Origin: Verrucomicrobiia bacterium
Lineage (GTDB): Bacteria; Verrucomicrobiota; Verrucomicrobiia; Opitutales; Cerasicoccaceae
Assembly: GCA_030425485.1 (NCBI GenBank)
Contig: JAUIAM010000021.1
Coordinates: forward strand, 1 to 64,000
Direction of reading: 5' to 3'
Length of the DNA stretch: 64,000 bases
Shown: piece after piece, positions 51,255 to 60,435 of the stretch
Position numbering within the stretch: the first letter of the stretch is position 1
Layout of the letters: every line of letters begins with the position of its first letter
Notes under the pieces: model-generated
What the model was told of the DNA's origin: nothing
Databases searched by the model: none
What the model saw: only the letters and a program-made list of their open reading frames with translations
Position numbers and translations under genes: made by a program

Positions 51255-51539
51255 CTAGTATGGCTCTTTAATAACGGATGTAAAATCGGACCACTGTTCG
51301 ATGCGGAAAGTACGAATATCTCGTACGCTGGCGGGGAACCACGCCAGTGCGCGGAGCGCCTGTATTGCGCGAAAAAGATTGGCCATGTCTTCGTCCTCAG
51401 TGGTGTAAAGACTACCCTGAACCCATTGAAATCCGTAGCCAGCAAGCGTTACCTTAATATCGGCATAGGCCTGGGACACACCTTTTTCGTGGTGGCGTTC
51501 CGTCTCGGCGACAACCAGATCAAATGCAATCGCAAACAT
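51255..51539 (-). CDS. vapD: VapD family endoribonuclease-like protein (Cas2-like fold family)
   Basis: MFAIAFDLVVAETERHHEKGVSQAYADIKVTLAGYGFQWVQGSLYTTEDEDMANLFRAIQALRALAWFPASVRDIRTFRIEQWSDFTSVIKEPY, near full-length match to VapD signature. Confidence 0.93.
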   Translation of the reverse strand: MFAIAFDLVVAETERHHEKGVSQAYADIKVTLAGYGFQWVQGSLYTTEDEDMANLFRAIQALRALAWFPASVRDIRTFRIEQWSDFTSVIKEPY

Positions 51540-51541
51540 GC

Positions 51542-51763
51542 CTAGGCAGCCGGGTCGTGCCGGGCTTTCGAGTATGGGTAGTCCATGACTTCTCCCGTTG
51601 CGGGCACTTCGATACGCAACAGCCATTCTCCGTCATCACGCTGACGAGATGGCTCCAGGATATGGTATGTCGGACCATATTCGCCAAAGGTACGGTACTG
51701 GCCTAGCAACTGTGTATCATCGAAGCTGGCAACACTGTTTTGCATGAGTTTAAAGTCGTTCAT
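51542..51763 (-). CDS. DUF5397 / VapX-like antitoxin partner
   Basis: LLGQYRTFGEYGPTYHILEPSRQRDDGEWLLRIEVPATGEVMDYPYSKARHDP pattern; 2 nt upstream of vapD. Confidence 0.78.
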   Translation of the reverse strand: MNDFKLMQNSVASFDDTQLLGQYRTFGEYGPTYHILEPSRQRDDGEWLLRIEVPATGEVMDYPYSKARHDPAA

Positions 51764-51800
51764 ATAGGCGGGAATGTCAAGGTTTGTGCCCCTGTCTGGC

Positions 51801-52991
51801 TCAGGGCTGAATCTTGACTGTGACTTGGGCACCGATCAGCGAGCGGACCGCAGTGGGGTCGTCAAACTTGACCCGCACCATGACGACGCGCTTGTCGGCA
51901 AAGGCGGTCGGATCACGGCTAAAGAGGTCGTTCGGGGCGACGCGGGAGGCCACGCGGGAGACCTTGCCCGTGAGCTCTCCCGAGAGGGGCTGGCCGGAAA
52001 TAGTCGCAGCCTGCCCTACCTTGACCAAGGCGATGTCGTCGATGTAGACCTCGGCCTCGACGTACATCTCGCTCGTGTCGGCCAGCGAAAGCAAGCCCTC
52101 CATGCCCACGGCTTCACCGGGGCGGGCGTTGATTGCCAATACCGTACCGGCAAGCGGAGCCTTGACCGTGGCTTGAGCGAGCTGCGCCTTTGCCTGGGCC
52201 ACTTGAGCGGCAGCGGCGTCGGCCTGAGCCTGCACCTGCTTGATCTGGGCCTGAGCGATAGCCTGCTCGGCCTCGATCCCCGCACGCTCGGCTGCGATGA
52301 TACCGAGCTGGTCGCTGGCCGTCTTGGCATCGGCTTGTGCGGCTTTGACCTGGGTTTCTAAAATTTTCTGCTGAGCGGGGAAAGTCGCGTGCAGTTTGTT
52401 CATCTCAAGCCGGAGCACGGCCTGCTGGAACTCGATCTCGACGCGGTCGCTCTTGCCCGGGTCCCACTCCTTGATCACTCGGGTGTGCTCGTCGATCTCG
52501 CCTTGCAGGCGCTGGACGCCCGCGAGGTAGTCGCTTTTGGCCTGCGCAAGCTGGGCCTCGGCCTGCTCGACCGCGATTTGGGCGGCGGAGGCTTCCTGCG
52601 CGGCCACGGCCTGCCGGGCCTCCAACACGGCAAGTCGCTGGGTAAAGACACCCGCCTGTTGCTGGGCAATGCTCACGCCCTCAGCCGCAGCGGCGGCCTC
52701 TTTTTCTGCCGCTGTCACCGCAGCCTGCAAGAGCGGCGCACTGGTCAGCGTGGCCAGCGTGTCGCCCGCCTTGACCGCATCGCCGACCTTGACCTTGAGC
52801 TCAGCCACAATGGCTTGCCCGGTTGCTCCCGCCGGAGCGGCTACCTCGACCAGTCCCTCGCCCGGCACAATCCGGCCTAGCGCGGCCACTTGTCGCTGGG
52901 CCTGAAGCCCCGTACTGGCCATTAACAGGCAAGTGAGCACGCTCAGGCCAAGGGGCATCGTGGTGCGGGAACGGAAATTGCGCAAAAACAT
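51801..52991 (-). CDS. HlyD/DevB-family ABC exporter adaptor
   Basis: VAALGRIVPGEGLVEVAAPAG...coiled-coil Ala/Gln-rich hairpin...ATISGQPLSGELTGKVSRVASRVAPNDLFSRDPTAFADKRVVMVRVKFDD. Confidence 0.93.
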   Translation of the reverse strand: MFLRNFRSRTTMPLGLSVLTCLLMASTGLQAQRQVAALGRIVPGEGLVEVAAPAGATGQAIVAELKVKVGDAVKAGDTLATLTSAPLLQAAVTAAEKEAAAAAEGVSIAQQQAGVFTQRLAVLEARQAVAAQEASAAQIAVEQAEAQLAQAKSDYLAGVQRLQGEIDEHTRVIKEWDPGKSDRVEIEFQQAVLRLEMNKLHATFPAQQKILETQVKAAQADAKTASDQLGIIAAERAGIEAEQAIAQAQIKQVQAQADAAAAQVAQAKAQLAQATVKAPLAGTVLAINARPGEAVGMEGLLSLADTSEMYVEAEVYIDDIALVKVGQAATISGQPLSGELTGKVSRVASRVAPNDLFSRDPTAFADKRVVMVRVKFDDPTAVRSLIGAQVTVKIQP

Positions 52992-53187
52992 AAGCGGTGA
53001 GCATAGCCCCCGGCGCTCAGGCTTCAATGACGAAAGAAGGCCGAAGTCCGTAATCACATTGAGGGCCCGTCCAGGTCAGATAACAGGGTTAATCCATAGG
53101 TAGAATAGATACGCTTTGGGGCACTTCAATTATCCTACCATTTGAATTTGACAGAACGATAAAAAATGAACTCTTAATGCAAAACAT

Positions 53188-54225
53188 ATGAAAAAGCGTA
53201 CCCATTCTGCCCGGACTTTTATCGTTATTTTGCTTTCTTGCGGTCTCGCCGCCGTGTCTCCCCTCGCTGCCAGCATGCATATCGATACCGTGACGGTGGG
53301 TAATGCTGGCAATCTGGCAGACGCTGCAACCGGATATGGGGCGGTGGGCTACAACTACCATGTAAGCACCTATGAAGTAACTAACGCCCAATACACAACG
53401 TTTCTCAATTCAGTAGCCAGCACGGATACCCACGGCGTCTACAACGCATTGATGGGTTCGCATGCACTCGGTGGAATTGAACGCAGTGGCACCTCGGGCA
53501 GCTATACCTATACGGTAAAGGATGGCTTTGCCAACAAACCGGTTAATTACGTAAGCTTCTGGGATGCCGCCCGCTTTTCGAACTGGCTGACAAACGGACA
53601 GCCTACAGGCAGTCAGGACGCCTCAACCACTGAAAGCGGCACCTACGCGTTGAACGGCGTTACAAATCCGAACAACTCGTGGATGCTCCGCGATACGACG
53701 GCCTTCAATAATGGCGGAGTCGCCATCGCCAATGCCGATGAATGGTACAAGGCTGCCTACTATGATCCAAGCCTGAACACAGGCAATGGCGGCTACTGGC
53801 TGTATCCGACACAAAGCAATGGAACCCCCCTGGCGCAAACAGCACCCGGCGGCAGCAACAGTGCCAATTTTATGGATCAGGAGTTTTACTCTCCTTACGG
53901 CAACCCCATTGACGTCGGCTCATACATCGGCACGACGAGCGCCTATGGGGCTTACGATATGGCCGGAAACGTCTCGGAATGGCTGGAAGAAATCAACGGG
54001 ACCCATCCACAATGGCGCAATTACCGTGGCGGCTCCTTCGGTGATTGGCCCATTATGCAGGAGGCTGACTACGAAAGCCCAGGCCTGCTCCCCGATCAGG
54101 TTGCCGACGCGATAGGCTTTCGAATCGTGTCATTGAACGCGATTCCCGAACCGTCAAGCTACGCTTTGCTGGCCGGCCTTACCGTGGCATTGATTGCCAT
54201 GCTGCGTCGCCGCCAAACCCGGTAA
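53188..54225 (+). CDS. formylglycine-generating-enzyme-fold (SUMF1-like) PEP-CTERM protein
   Basis: YHVSTYEVTNAQYTTFLNSV, PVNYVSFWDAARFSNWL, YDMAGNVSEWLEE, RGGSFGDWP; C-term IPEPSSYALLAGLTVALIAMLRRRQTR. Confidence 0.9.
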   Translation: MKKRTHSARTFIVILLSCGLAAVSPLAASMHIDTVTVGNAGNLADAATGYGAVGYNYHVSTYEVTNAQYTTFLNSVASTDTHGVYNALMGSHALGGIERSGTSGSYTYTVKDGFANKPVNYVSFWDAARFSNWLTNGQPTGSQDASTTESGTYALNGVTNPNNSWMLRDTTAFNNGGVAIANADEWYKAAYYDPSLNTGNGGYWLYPTQSNGTPLAQTAPGGSNSANFMDQEFYSPYGNPIDVGSYIGTTSAYGAYDMAGNVSEWLEEINGTHPQWRNYRGGSFGDWPIMQEADYESPGLLPDQVADAIGFRIVSLNAIPEPSSYALLAGLTVALIAMLRRRQTR

Positions 54226-54318
54226 CCCCCGGTCAGAACCAGAAGTCGGTCTGGACGCGCGGCCGATAAGCCTACGACAAGTGCTTAGCCGTGTTGCGGA
54301 ACAGAGGGAATCCCAAGC

Positions 54319-55230
54319 TTGTCTCTGCGCCCCGATATGGCTTTGCTGGCAACCTTTATGACCGTCGCAGAATCCTACGCCCGCTGCCACGCGCTGACCC
54401 GCGAGCACTACGAGAACTTCCCCGTGGCCAAGCTCGTGCCCAAGGCGATCCGCCCCTACGTCAGCGCCGTCTATGCCTTTGCCCGCACCGCAGACGACAT
54501 CGCAGACGAGGGCTGGGGCCTGGCCGGGAGCCCTACCCCACAGGACCGCGTGGCCGCACTGGATGCCTACGAGGAACAGCTTGTGGCCGCCGCCGAGGGA
54601 CGCCCCGTCGGCGACGAGTACGCCTGGATTTTCCTCGCTCTGGCCGACACGATCGAAAAGACCGGCGCGCCGCTCCAGCTCTTTCGCGACCTGCTCAGTG
54701 CCTTTAAACAAGACTGCATCAAACTGCGCTACGAGACGCACGCCGAGGTGCTCGACTACTGCCGCCGCAGCGCGAACCCCATTGGCCGCCTCGTGCTCAT
54801 CCTGCACGGCCACGCCGACACGCAGAAGTTTGCCTGGTCTGACCAGATCTGCACCGCGCTCCAACTGGCCAACTTCTGGCAAGACGTGAGCGTGGACATC
54901 AAAAAGGATGGCCGCATCTACGTCCCCCGGGAGGACTGGGCCACCTTTGGCGTGACCGAAGCCATGTTTTCCCAACCGCCCGCGAGCCCGGAGTTCCGCC
55001 GCTGCCTCAAGCATCAGGTAGACCGCACCTATGCGCTCTTCAAAGAAGGGCGCGTGCTCTCCCGGCACCTGCCCTTTCCGCTCAGCATGGAAATCCGCCT
55101 GACCTGGCTCGGCGGGCAAACCATCCTGGACAAAATCATCGCCGCTGACTACGACACCGTCAGCGCACGCCCCAAGATAAACAAATTCGACAAGATCAAG
55201 CTCCTGCAAAAAGCCGCCTTCACCAGGTAG
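54319..55230 (+). CDS. hpnC: squalene synthase-like HpnC (start may be 54358)
   Basis: YARCHALTREHYENFPVAKLVPKAIRPYVSAVYAFARTADDIADE; NFWQDVSVDIKKDGRIYVPRED. Confidence 0.93.
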   Translation: MSLRPDMALLATFMTVAESYARCHALTREHYENFPVAKLVPKAIRPYVSAVYAFARTADDIADEGWGLAGSPTPQDRVAALDAYEEQLVAAAEGRPVGDEYAWIFLALADTIEKTGAPLQLFRDLLSAFKQDCIKLRYETHAEVLDYCRRSANPIGRLVLILHGHADTQKFAWSDQICTALQLANFWQDVSVDIKKDGRIYVPREDWATFGVTEAMFSQPPASPEFRRCLKHQVDRTYALFKEGRVLSRHLPFPLSMEIRLTWLGGQTILDKIIAADYDTVSARPKINKFDKIKLLQKAAFTR

Positions 55231-55253
55231 CAGGACGCGGTCCTGCACCTGTG
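55221..55253. repeat. hairpin repeat copy 1 overlapping hpnC stop
   Basis: CACcAGGTaGCAGGAC-gcg-GTCCTGCACCTGTG; 26-bp core GCAGGACnnnGTCCTGCACCTGTGAT shared with 58397-58422. Confidence 0.8.
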
Positions 55254-55274
55254 ATCCTTCGGATCACTCTTTTT
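55251..55274 (+). terminator. Rho-independent terminator-like hairpin
   Basis: GTGATCC-ttc-GGATCAC-TCTTTTT. Confidence 0.7.
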
Positions 55275-55416
55275 GGTGGCATTGGCGAATACTTCAAGCT
55301 TACGTAAGCATCCGGTGAGGCTGGCTCAGCTTTTGGACAATAGCAGAGCGTTTGTAAACATTAACGCCTTGCCAGCGGGGGGCATTGTTCGTGGATTAGC
55401 AGTTTGTTGCCAAATC

Positions 55417-57603
55417 ATGTCCTCTGAGTCCAAAGAAGCGGTCCAGGCCCGCAAAAAGTCCAACCTCGCCTTTACCTTCATGTCGCTCGAACCCGAGCGC
55501 AAGGATGCCATGGCGGTGTTTTACGACTTTTGCCGACGGGTAGACGACATCGCGGACGACCCGGAGCGACCCGACGAGCAGAAGGCACGCGAGCTCCAGG
55601 ACTGGCGCGACGAGATCAATGCCTGCTACCGCGCCGACAGTGGTCAGCTCAAGCTGGCCCACGAGCTCAAGCCCGTCATCATGCGCTACGATGTCGTGCG
55701 CGAGGACCTGCTCGCCATCATCGACGGCGTGGCCATGGACATCGGCGGCGCGCGCTTCCAGACTTTTCACGACCTCCAACGCTACTGCTACGGCGTGGCC
55801 TCCGCCGTTGGGCTCGTCTCGATCAAGATTTTCGGCTGCACGCATCCACGCACGCCCGAGTACGCCGAGACGCTCGGCTATGCCCTCCAGTTTACCAACA
55901 TCCTGCGCGATGTGGTCGAGGACCGCATCGAGATGGGTCGCGTGTACCTGCCGCAGGAAGAGTTGGCCGCGCTCGGCGTCAGCGAGGACGACCTGCTCGA
56001 CCCCTCGCAGAACCCCGCCTGCCAGAAGCTTTTCCGCCTCTGCTATTTCCGCTGCAAGCACTTTTTCAACAAAGCCCGACGCCTCCTGCCCGAGTCCGAG
56101 CGGGGCAACCTCAAGGCCGCCCTCGTCATGGGCGCATTTTACGAGGACATCCTGGAGAAAATCGCCGCCGGCGGGTTCGACATCAAGGTCAAGCGCACGC
56201 GCCTCTCCAAAGGCCGCAAGCTGCAGTTGCTTTTCCGCACCATGCGCGAGCTCAAGCAACCGCTCAAGCCCAAGCGGCTCCCTGGTCGTGCCGCCGTCCT
56301 CGGCGGAGGCATTGCGGGGATCACGGCCGCGCTTGAGCTCGGCATCCAGGGCTACACGCCGCACCTTTACGAATCGAAGACCTACCTCGGCGGGCGCGCT
56401 CACAGCCTGACCGACGCCGCCACCGGGCTGACGCTGGACAACTCTCAACACATCGTCATGGGCTGCTACAAGAGCTTTCTGAAGCTGGTCGATCGGCTCG
56501 GCATCGGCGACAAGCTGGAGGCTCAGGACAGCATGACCGTGCCCTACATCAGCCCCGGCGGGAAGTGGTCTACCCTCGCGGCCAAAAACCTGCCCGCACC
56601 TTTCCACCTCCTCGGCGGCCTCTTTGCCTTTGATGCGCTGAGCACCGCCGACCGCCTGGCCATTATCCACATGGGGCTGGTCATGCGCCTGGAGGCACGC
56701 CCGAAAGAAGACGAAACCGCTGAAAACTGGCTGCGCCGCCACAAGCAAACCGACGGCGCCATCCGCGCACTCTGGGAGCCGTTTTGCGTGGCCGCGCTCA
56801 ACGAGCCCGTGGCCACCTCCAGCGCACGCCTGCTCCACGAGACCATGAAACGCTCGCTCTTTGGCAAGGCCAGCGACGCCACCATCCTCCTCTCAAAAGT
56901 CGGCCTGAGCGAACTCTTCGAGCCCGAGACGGAGCTGTTTCTCAAGAGTATCGGCGGCAGCCTGAGCCTTTCCAAAAAGATCGCCCAACTGGTCGAAGCC
57001 GACGGGCGCGTCGTCGCGATGGAAACCTCCAAGGGCGAGCGCATCGAAGCCGGGCTTTTCGTCAGTGCCCTGCCCTGGAACGGCCTACGCGGGCTCCTGC
57101 CCGCCGGACTACGCCTGCAGGAGCGCGTGGCCGCCATCCCCTCGGCCGCCATCCTCAGCATCCACCTGCTAACCGATCGCAAGCTCTACGACACGGGCGC
57201 GGACTTCGTCGGCCTGCTCGACTCGCCCATCCACTGGGTCTTTGATCGCACCTGCACCCTACCCGCCGAGCGCAGCAACGAGCACCTCTACGCCGTCGTG
57301 GTCAGCGCGGCGGACGAGTTGCTCGACCTCAAGAGCAACGAGATCGTGGACAAGCTCATGGCCGAGCTGGAACGCTTTTTCCCCGCCACCAAGGAGCTGA
57401 CCGTCAACCGCTCGCTCGTGTACAAGAGCCGCGACGCTACCTTTGCCGCCCGCCCCTCGACCGAGCTCTTGCGCCCCAACGCCCAAGACGCCCCTTGGGA
57501 GAACTTCTTCCTCGCCGGTGACTGGGTCAACAACGGCCTCCCCGCCACGATCGAAAGCGCCGCCGAAAGCGGATTCGCCCTGAGCGAAGTGCTGGATGGG
57601 TAA
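55417..57603 (+). CDS. fused presqualene diphosphate synthase HpnD - hydroxysqualene dehydroxylase/amine oxidase HpnE
   Basis: N-terminal FYDFCRRVDDIADDPE and DVVEDRIEMGRVYLPQEEL (prenyl synthase); C-terminal AAVLGGGIAGITAALELGIQGYTPHLYESKTYLGGRAHS (FAD) in one 728-aa frame. Confidence 0.93.
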   Translation: MSSESKEAVQARKKSNLAFTFMSLEPERKDAMAVFYDFCRRVDDIADDPERPDEQKARELQDWRDEINACYRADSGQLKLAHELKPVIMRYDVVREDLLAIIDGVAMDIGGARFQTFHDLQRYCYGVASAVGLVSIKIFGCTHPRTPEYAETLGYALQFTNILRDVVEDRIEMGRVYLPQEELAALGVSEDDLLDPSQNPACQKLFRLCYFRCKHFFNKARRLLPESERGNLKAALVMGAFYEDILEKIAAGGFDIKVKRTRLSKGRKLQLLFRTMRELKQPLKPKRLPGRAAVLGGGIAGITAALELGIQGYTPHLYESKTYLGGRAHSLTDAATGLTLDNSQHIVMGCYKSFLKLVDRLGIGDKLEAQDSMTVPYISPGGKWSTLAAKNLPAPFHLLGGLFAFDALSTADRLAIIHMGLVMRLEARPKEDETAENWLRRHKQTDGAIRALWEPFCVAALNEPVATSSARLLHETMKRSLFGKASDATILLSKVGLSELFEPETELFLKSIGGSLSLSKKIAQLVEADGRVVAMETSKGERIEAGLFVSALPWNGLRGLLPAGLRLQERVAAIPSAAILSIHLLTDRKLYDTGADFVGLLDSPIHWVFDRTCTLPAERSNEHLYAVVVSAADELLDLKSNEIVDKLMAELERFFPATKELTVNRSLVYKSRDATFAARPSTELLRPNAQDAPWENFFLAGDWVNNGLPATIESAAESGFALSEVLDG

Positions 57604-57679
57604 GCTTGAATTCCGTCACTGAGGCACCTTCTCATCGACCTTGACACCTTACTAAATACATATATAAGTAAGGCAGAGT

Positions 57680-57922
57680 ATGCAGATAAAAATCACCAGC
57701 AAAAGGCAGGTGACCTTCCCGCAGCGCGTGATGGAAAAACTCGGCGTGCAAGCAGGTGACACGCTCGTCATTGAAGAATCCAGAGACGGCTTCACCCTCA
57801 AGCCACAGCGTTTTTCCACCAAAAACCTCGCGCCCTTGCGCGATAAGGTTAACGCTGACTTACCCGCCCTCGACCTGAACGCCACCCGCCATGCCGCGCT
57901 CGACCCCAAGCTACGGGATTGA
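57680..57922 (+). CDS. AbrB/SpoVT-MazE-like antitoxin
   Basis: MQIKITSKRQVTFPQRVMEKLGVQAGDTLVIEESRDGFTLKP swapped-hairpin domain. Confidence 0.88.
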   Translation: MQIKITSKRQVTFPQRVMEKLGVQAGDTLVIEESRDGFTLKPQRFSTKNLAPLRDKVNADLPALDLNATRHAALDPKLRD

Positions 57923-58304
57923 TACCTCCATCTTCGTTCGGTTGCTGACTGGGCACCCTGCCAAGGACTACGCGCAAACGCTCGACGCCCTTGAGCGACT
58001 CCTGAAGCGTGAGCCAAGCGCTGCGCTTTATGTGTCCAATCAGGTGATCGGCGAAGCCTATATCGCCCTTCAACACCACTACCAAATCAGCAAAAGCGAT
58101 GCGCGAGAAGCCATGCTAAAGCTGCTCACGGGCAGCATGATTCGCCCGCTCAATGGCGACGATGCACTAACCTGCCTGCGTGCAAAGACAGGCTGCGGCT
58201 TACTCGACCGACTCATCACGCAGGATTACGCCGCCCGGGATGCCATCGTACTGACAAACGACAAGAAAATGGCTAAACTGACAGAGGCGAAACTGCTCGG
58301 CTAG
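57891..58304 (+). CDS. PIN-domain VapC-like toxin
   Basis: YGIDTSIFVRLLTGHP ... CGLLDRLITQDYAARDAIVLTNDKKMAKL; overlaps antitoxin by 32 bp. Confidence 0.88.
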   Translation: MPRSTPSYGIDTSIFVRLLTGHPAKDYAQTLDALERLLKREPSAALYVSNQVIGEAYIALQHHYQISKSDAREAMLKLLTGSMIRPLNGDDALTCLRAKTGCGLLDRLITQDYAARDAIVLTNDKKMAKLTEAKLLG

Positions 58305-58396
58305 AGCATCAACAGCTCTCCGCTGGCGAAAAGAGATTAGCGTGGAGCCTTTGACAAATATCTGTCTGCTCAAACCCTAAAGAGTAACGCACAAGC

Positions 58397-58422
58397 ATCA
58401 CAGGTGCAGGACTTAGTCCTGC
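58397..58422. repeat. hairpin repeat copy 2 overlapping shc stop
   Basis: reverse complement GCAGGAC-TAA-GTCCTGCACCTGTGAT, identical arms to 55230-55255; TAA loop is the shc stop codon. Confidence 0.8.
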
Positions 58423-60374
58423 CCTGCCAGTTTCCGGTACTTCGCGAGGGCATACAATGGCCAAGACCACTGGTAGGAGGAGTACTTGAGATAGTAGATG
58501 CGGGGGAAGCCCGTGCCGGTGAATTCCTCGTAGTTCCAGGAGCCATTCTCCTCCTGCGTGCTGAGCAGGTAGTCGATGCCGCGTCGGACGGACGGGCGGT
58601 CGGCGTCGCCAAAGCAGAGCAGACCGAGCAGGGCCCAGGCCGTTTGCGAGGCGGTGGACTTGCCCGTGCCGCGCGTCTGGGCGTCGTGGTAGGTCCAGCA
58701 GGACTCGCCCCAACCGCCGTCAGCGTTCTGGTGATTTTCGAGCCAGTTGCGGGCCTTCTTGAGGAAGGGCGCGTCCATGTCCTCACCGATGGCGTGCAGA
58801 CCGCGAATGGCGTGCCCGGTGCCGTAAATGTAGTTCACGCCCCAGCGGCCGTACCAGGAGCCGTCCTCCTCCTGCGTATCGAGGAGGAACTTGCGCGCGC
58901 GTTGGACGATCTCATCCTCGCGGGTGTAGCCAAAGGCGGCCATCGTCTCGAGCGAGCGGCCCGTGATGTCGCTGCATGGCGGGTCGAGGATAGCGTTGTG
59001 GTCGGCAAAGGGAATTTCTTCGAGCCAGGCGTCGTTGATGTCCTTGTCGAAGGCGGCAAAGCCCCCCTCCTTGCACTGCATGGCGCGGCACCAGCGCATG
59101 CCCCGGTCGAGGGCGTGGGCCTTGCGGCGGGGGTTGGAGGCGGTGAGGTCTTTCAGGCCGAGCATGACCTGGAAGGAATCGTCCACGTCCGGGTACCAGT
59201 CGTTGTTAAACTCAAAGGCCCAGCCTGCGGCCTCGGGGAAGTCGCAGTTTTCCTTCCAGTCGCCGCGGATGCCGATCTCGCAGTCCAGCAGCCAGTCGGC
59301 GCACTTGGTCATGCGGGGGTCGTCGCTGGGGAAGCCGCTCTCGGAGAGGGCCATGGCGATGATGGCCGTGTCCCAGACGGGTGAGTGACAGGGGGCGATG
59401 CGCCAGTCCGTTTCAAGGTCCTGCTTCGGATCGTGCTTGGGATAGGTCGGGCTGCCGAGGCAGAGGTTGTCAAAGTGCTCGCGGTTGAGCTCGAAAAGCG
59501 GGTGCTCCTTGGAGTAGCCCATCAGCTCGAAGGCGATGAGCACGTTCATGATGGCGGGGAAAATCGCGCCCATACCGTCAGAGCCCTGCCCTACGCGATC
59601 GCACATCCAGGCTTCGGCCTTGCGGAGGGCACGCTTACGGAACCAGGACTCGGGCAGATGATTGACGAAGCGCCCGAGCTTGTCCGCCACGAGAAAGAAG
59701 TTTTTCCACGAGAGCTTTTTCTCCGAATACGGCAGCGAAAGATTACCGTCGAGCGTGCCCGCGGGGTACAGTTCGTTCAGGTCCGGGCAGCTCTCGATGA
59801 TGCGCACCGGCTTGTAGTGGTTGATGACCATCAGCGGCACGATCATGTTTCGCGTCCAACTGGACATGCGGTAGATCGTGATGGGGAACCAATTGGGCAT
59901 GAGCATGAGCTCGGCCGGGATCAGCGGGCAATTCTCCCACGGAAAGCAGCCAAACATGGCCAGGTAAAGCTTGTTCCAGGTGTGGCAAGCCGGGATGCCG
60001 CCCAGCTCGAGGATCTTATCCCGCGCAGCCACCATGTGCGGGGCGTTCATGGACTCGCCCGCCATCTTGAGCGCATAGTAGCCCTTAACCGAAGCGTTGA
60101 GCTCGCTGGGGCCGTCGGTAAACTGCGGCCAGCCGCCGTCCTCGCGCTGCCACTTCTTGATAAAGGTCACGATCTGACGCTCGCGGTCGGCGTCGACCTC
60201 ACCTGTCCAGCGGTAGTACAGGAGGTAGTCGCAGGCCACGGTCGAGTCCACGGGGAGCTCGCAATTCCAGTAGCCATCCTCGTGCTGGATGGACATGAGA
60301 TAGTCCTGCACTTTGGCGATGGCGGCATCGACGCCTTTAGCGGAACGTTCGTTGGTGTCAGTTGTCGGTTGCAT
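58413..60374 (-). CDS. shc: squalene-hopene cyclase
   Basis: 653 aa; QW motifs and PCVSPVWDT-type region (CHSPVWDTAIIAMAL), DGSWYGRWGVNYIYGTGHAIRGL. Confidence 0.97.
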   Translation of the reverse strand: MQPTTDTNERSAKGVDAAIAKVQDYLMSIQHEDGYWNCELPVDSTVACDYLLYYRWTGEVDADRERQIVTFIKKWQREDGGWPQFTDGPSELNASVKGYYALKMAGESMNAPHMVAARDKILELGGIPACHTWNKLYLAMFGCFPWENCPLIPAELMLMPNWFPITIYRMSSWTRNMIVPLMVINHYKPVRIIESCPDLNELYPAGTLDGNLSLPYSEKKLSWKNFFLVADKLGRFVNHLPESWFRKRALRKAEAWMCDRVGQGSDGMGAIFPAIMNVLIAFELMGYSKEHPLFELNREHFDNLCLGSPTYPKHDPKQDLETDWRIAPCHSPVWDTAIIAMALSESGFPSDDPRMTKCADWLLDCEIGIRGDWKENCDFPEAAGWAFEFNNDWYPDVDDSFQVMLGLKDLTASNPRRKAHALDRGMRWCRAMQCKEGGFAAFDKDINDAWLEEIPFADHNAILDPPCSDITGRSLETMAAFGYTREDEIVQRARKFLLDTQEEDGSWYGRWGVNYIYGTGHAIRGLHAIGEDMDAPFLKKARNWLENHQNADGGWGESCWTYHDAQTRGTGKSTASQTAWALLGLLCFGDADRPSVRRGIDYLLSTQEENGSWNYEEFTGTGFPRIYYLKYSSYQWSWPLYALAKYRKLAGQD

Positions 60375-60435
60375 CTAGAGTATAATTCGCTGAGAAGATT
60401 ACGTAAATTCTTTCAAGACTGACAATAATAGACTT

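Noticed and set aside
55396-56838. 480-aa minus-strand ORF
   Set aside because: Antisense of the hpnD-hpnE fusion gene.
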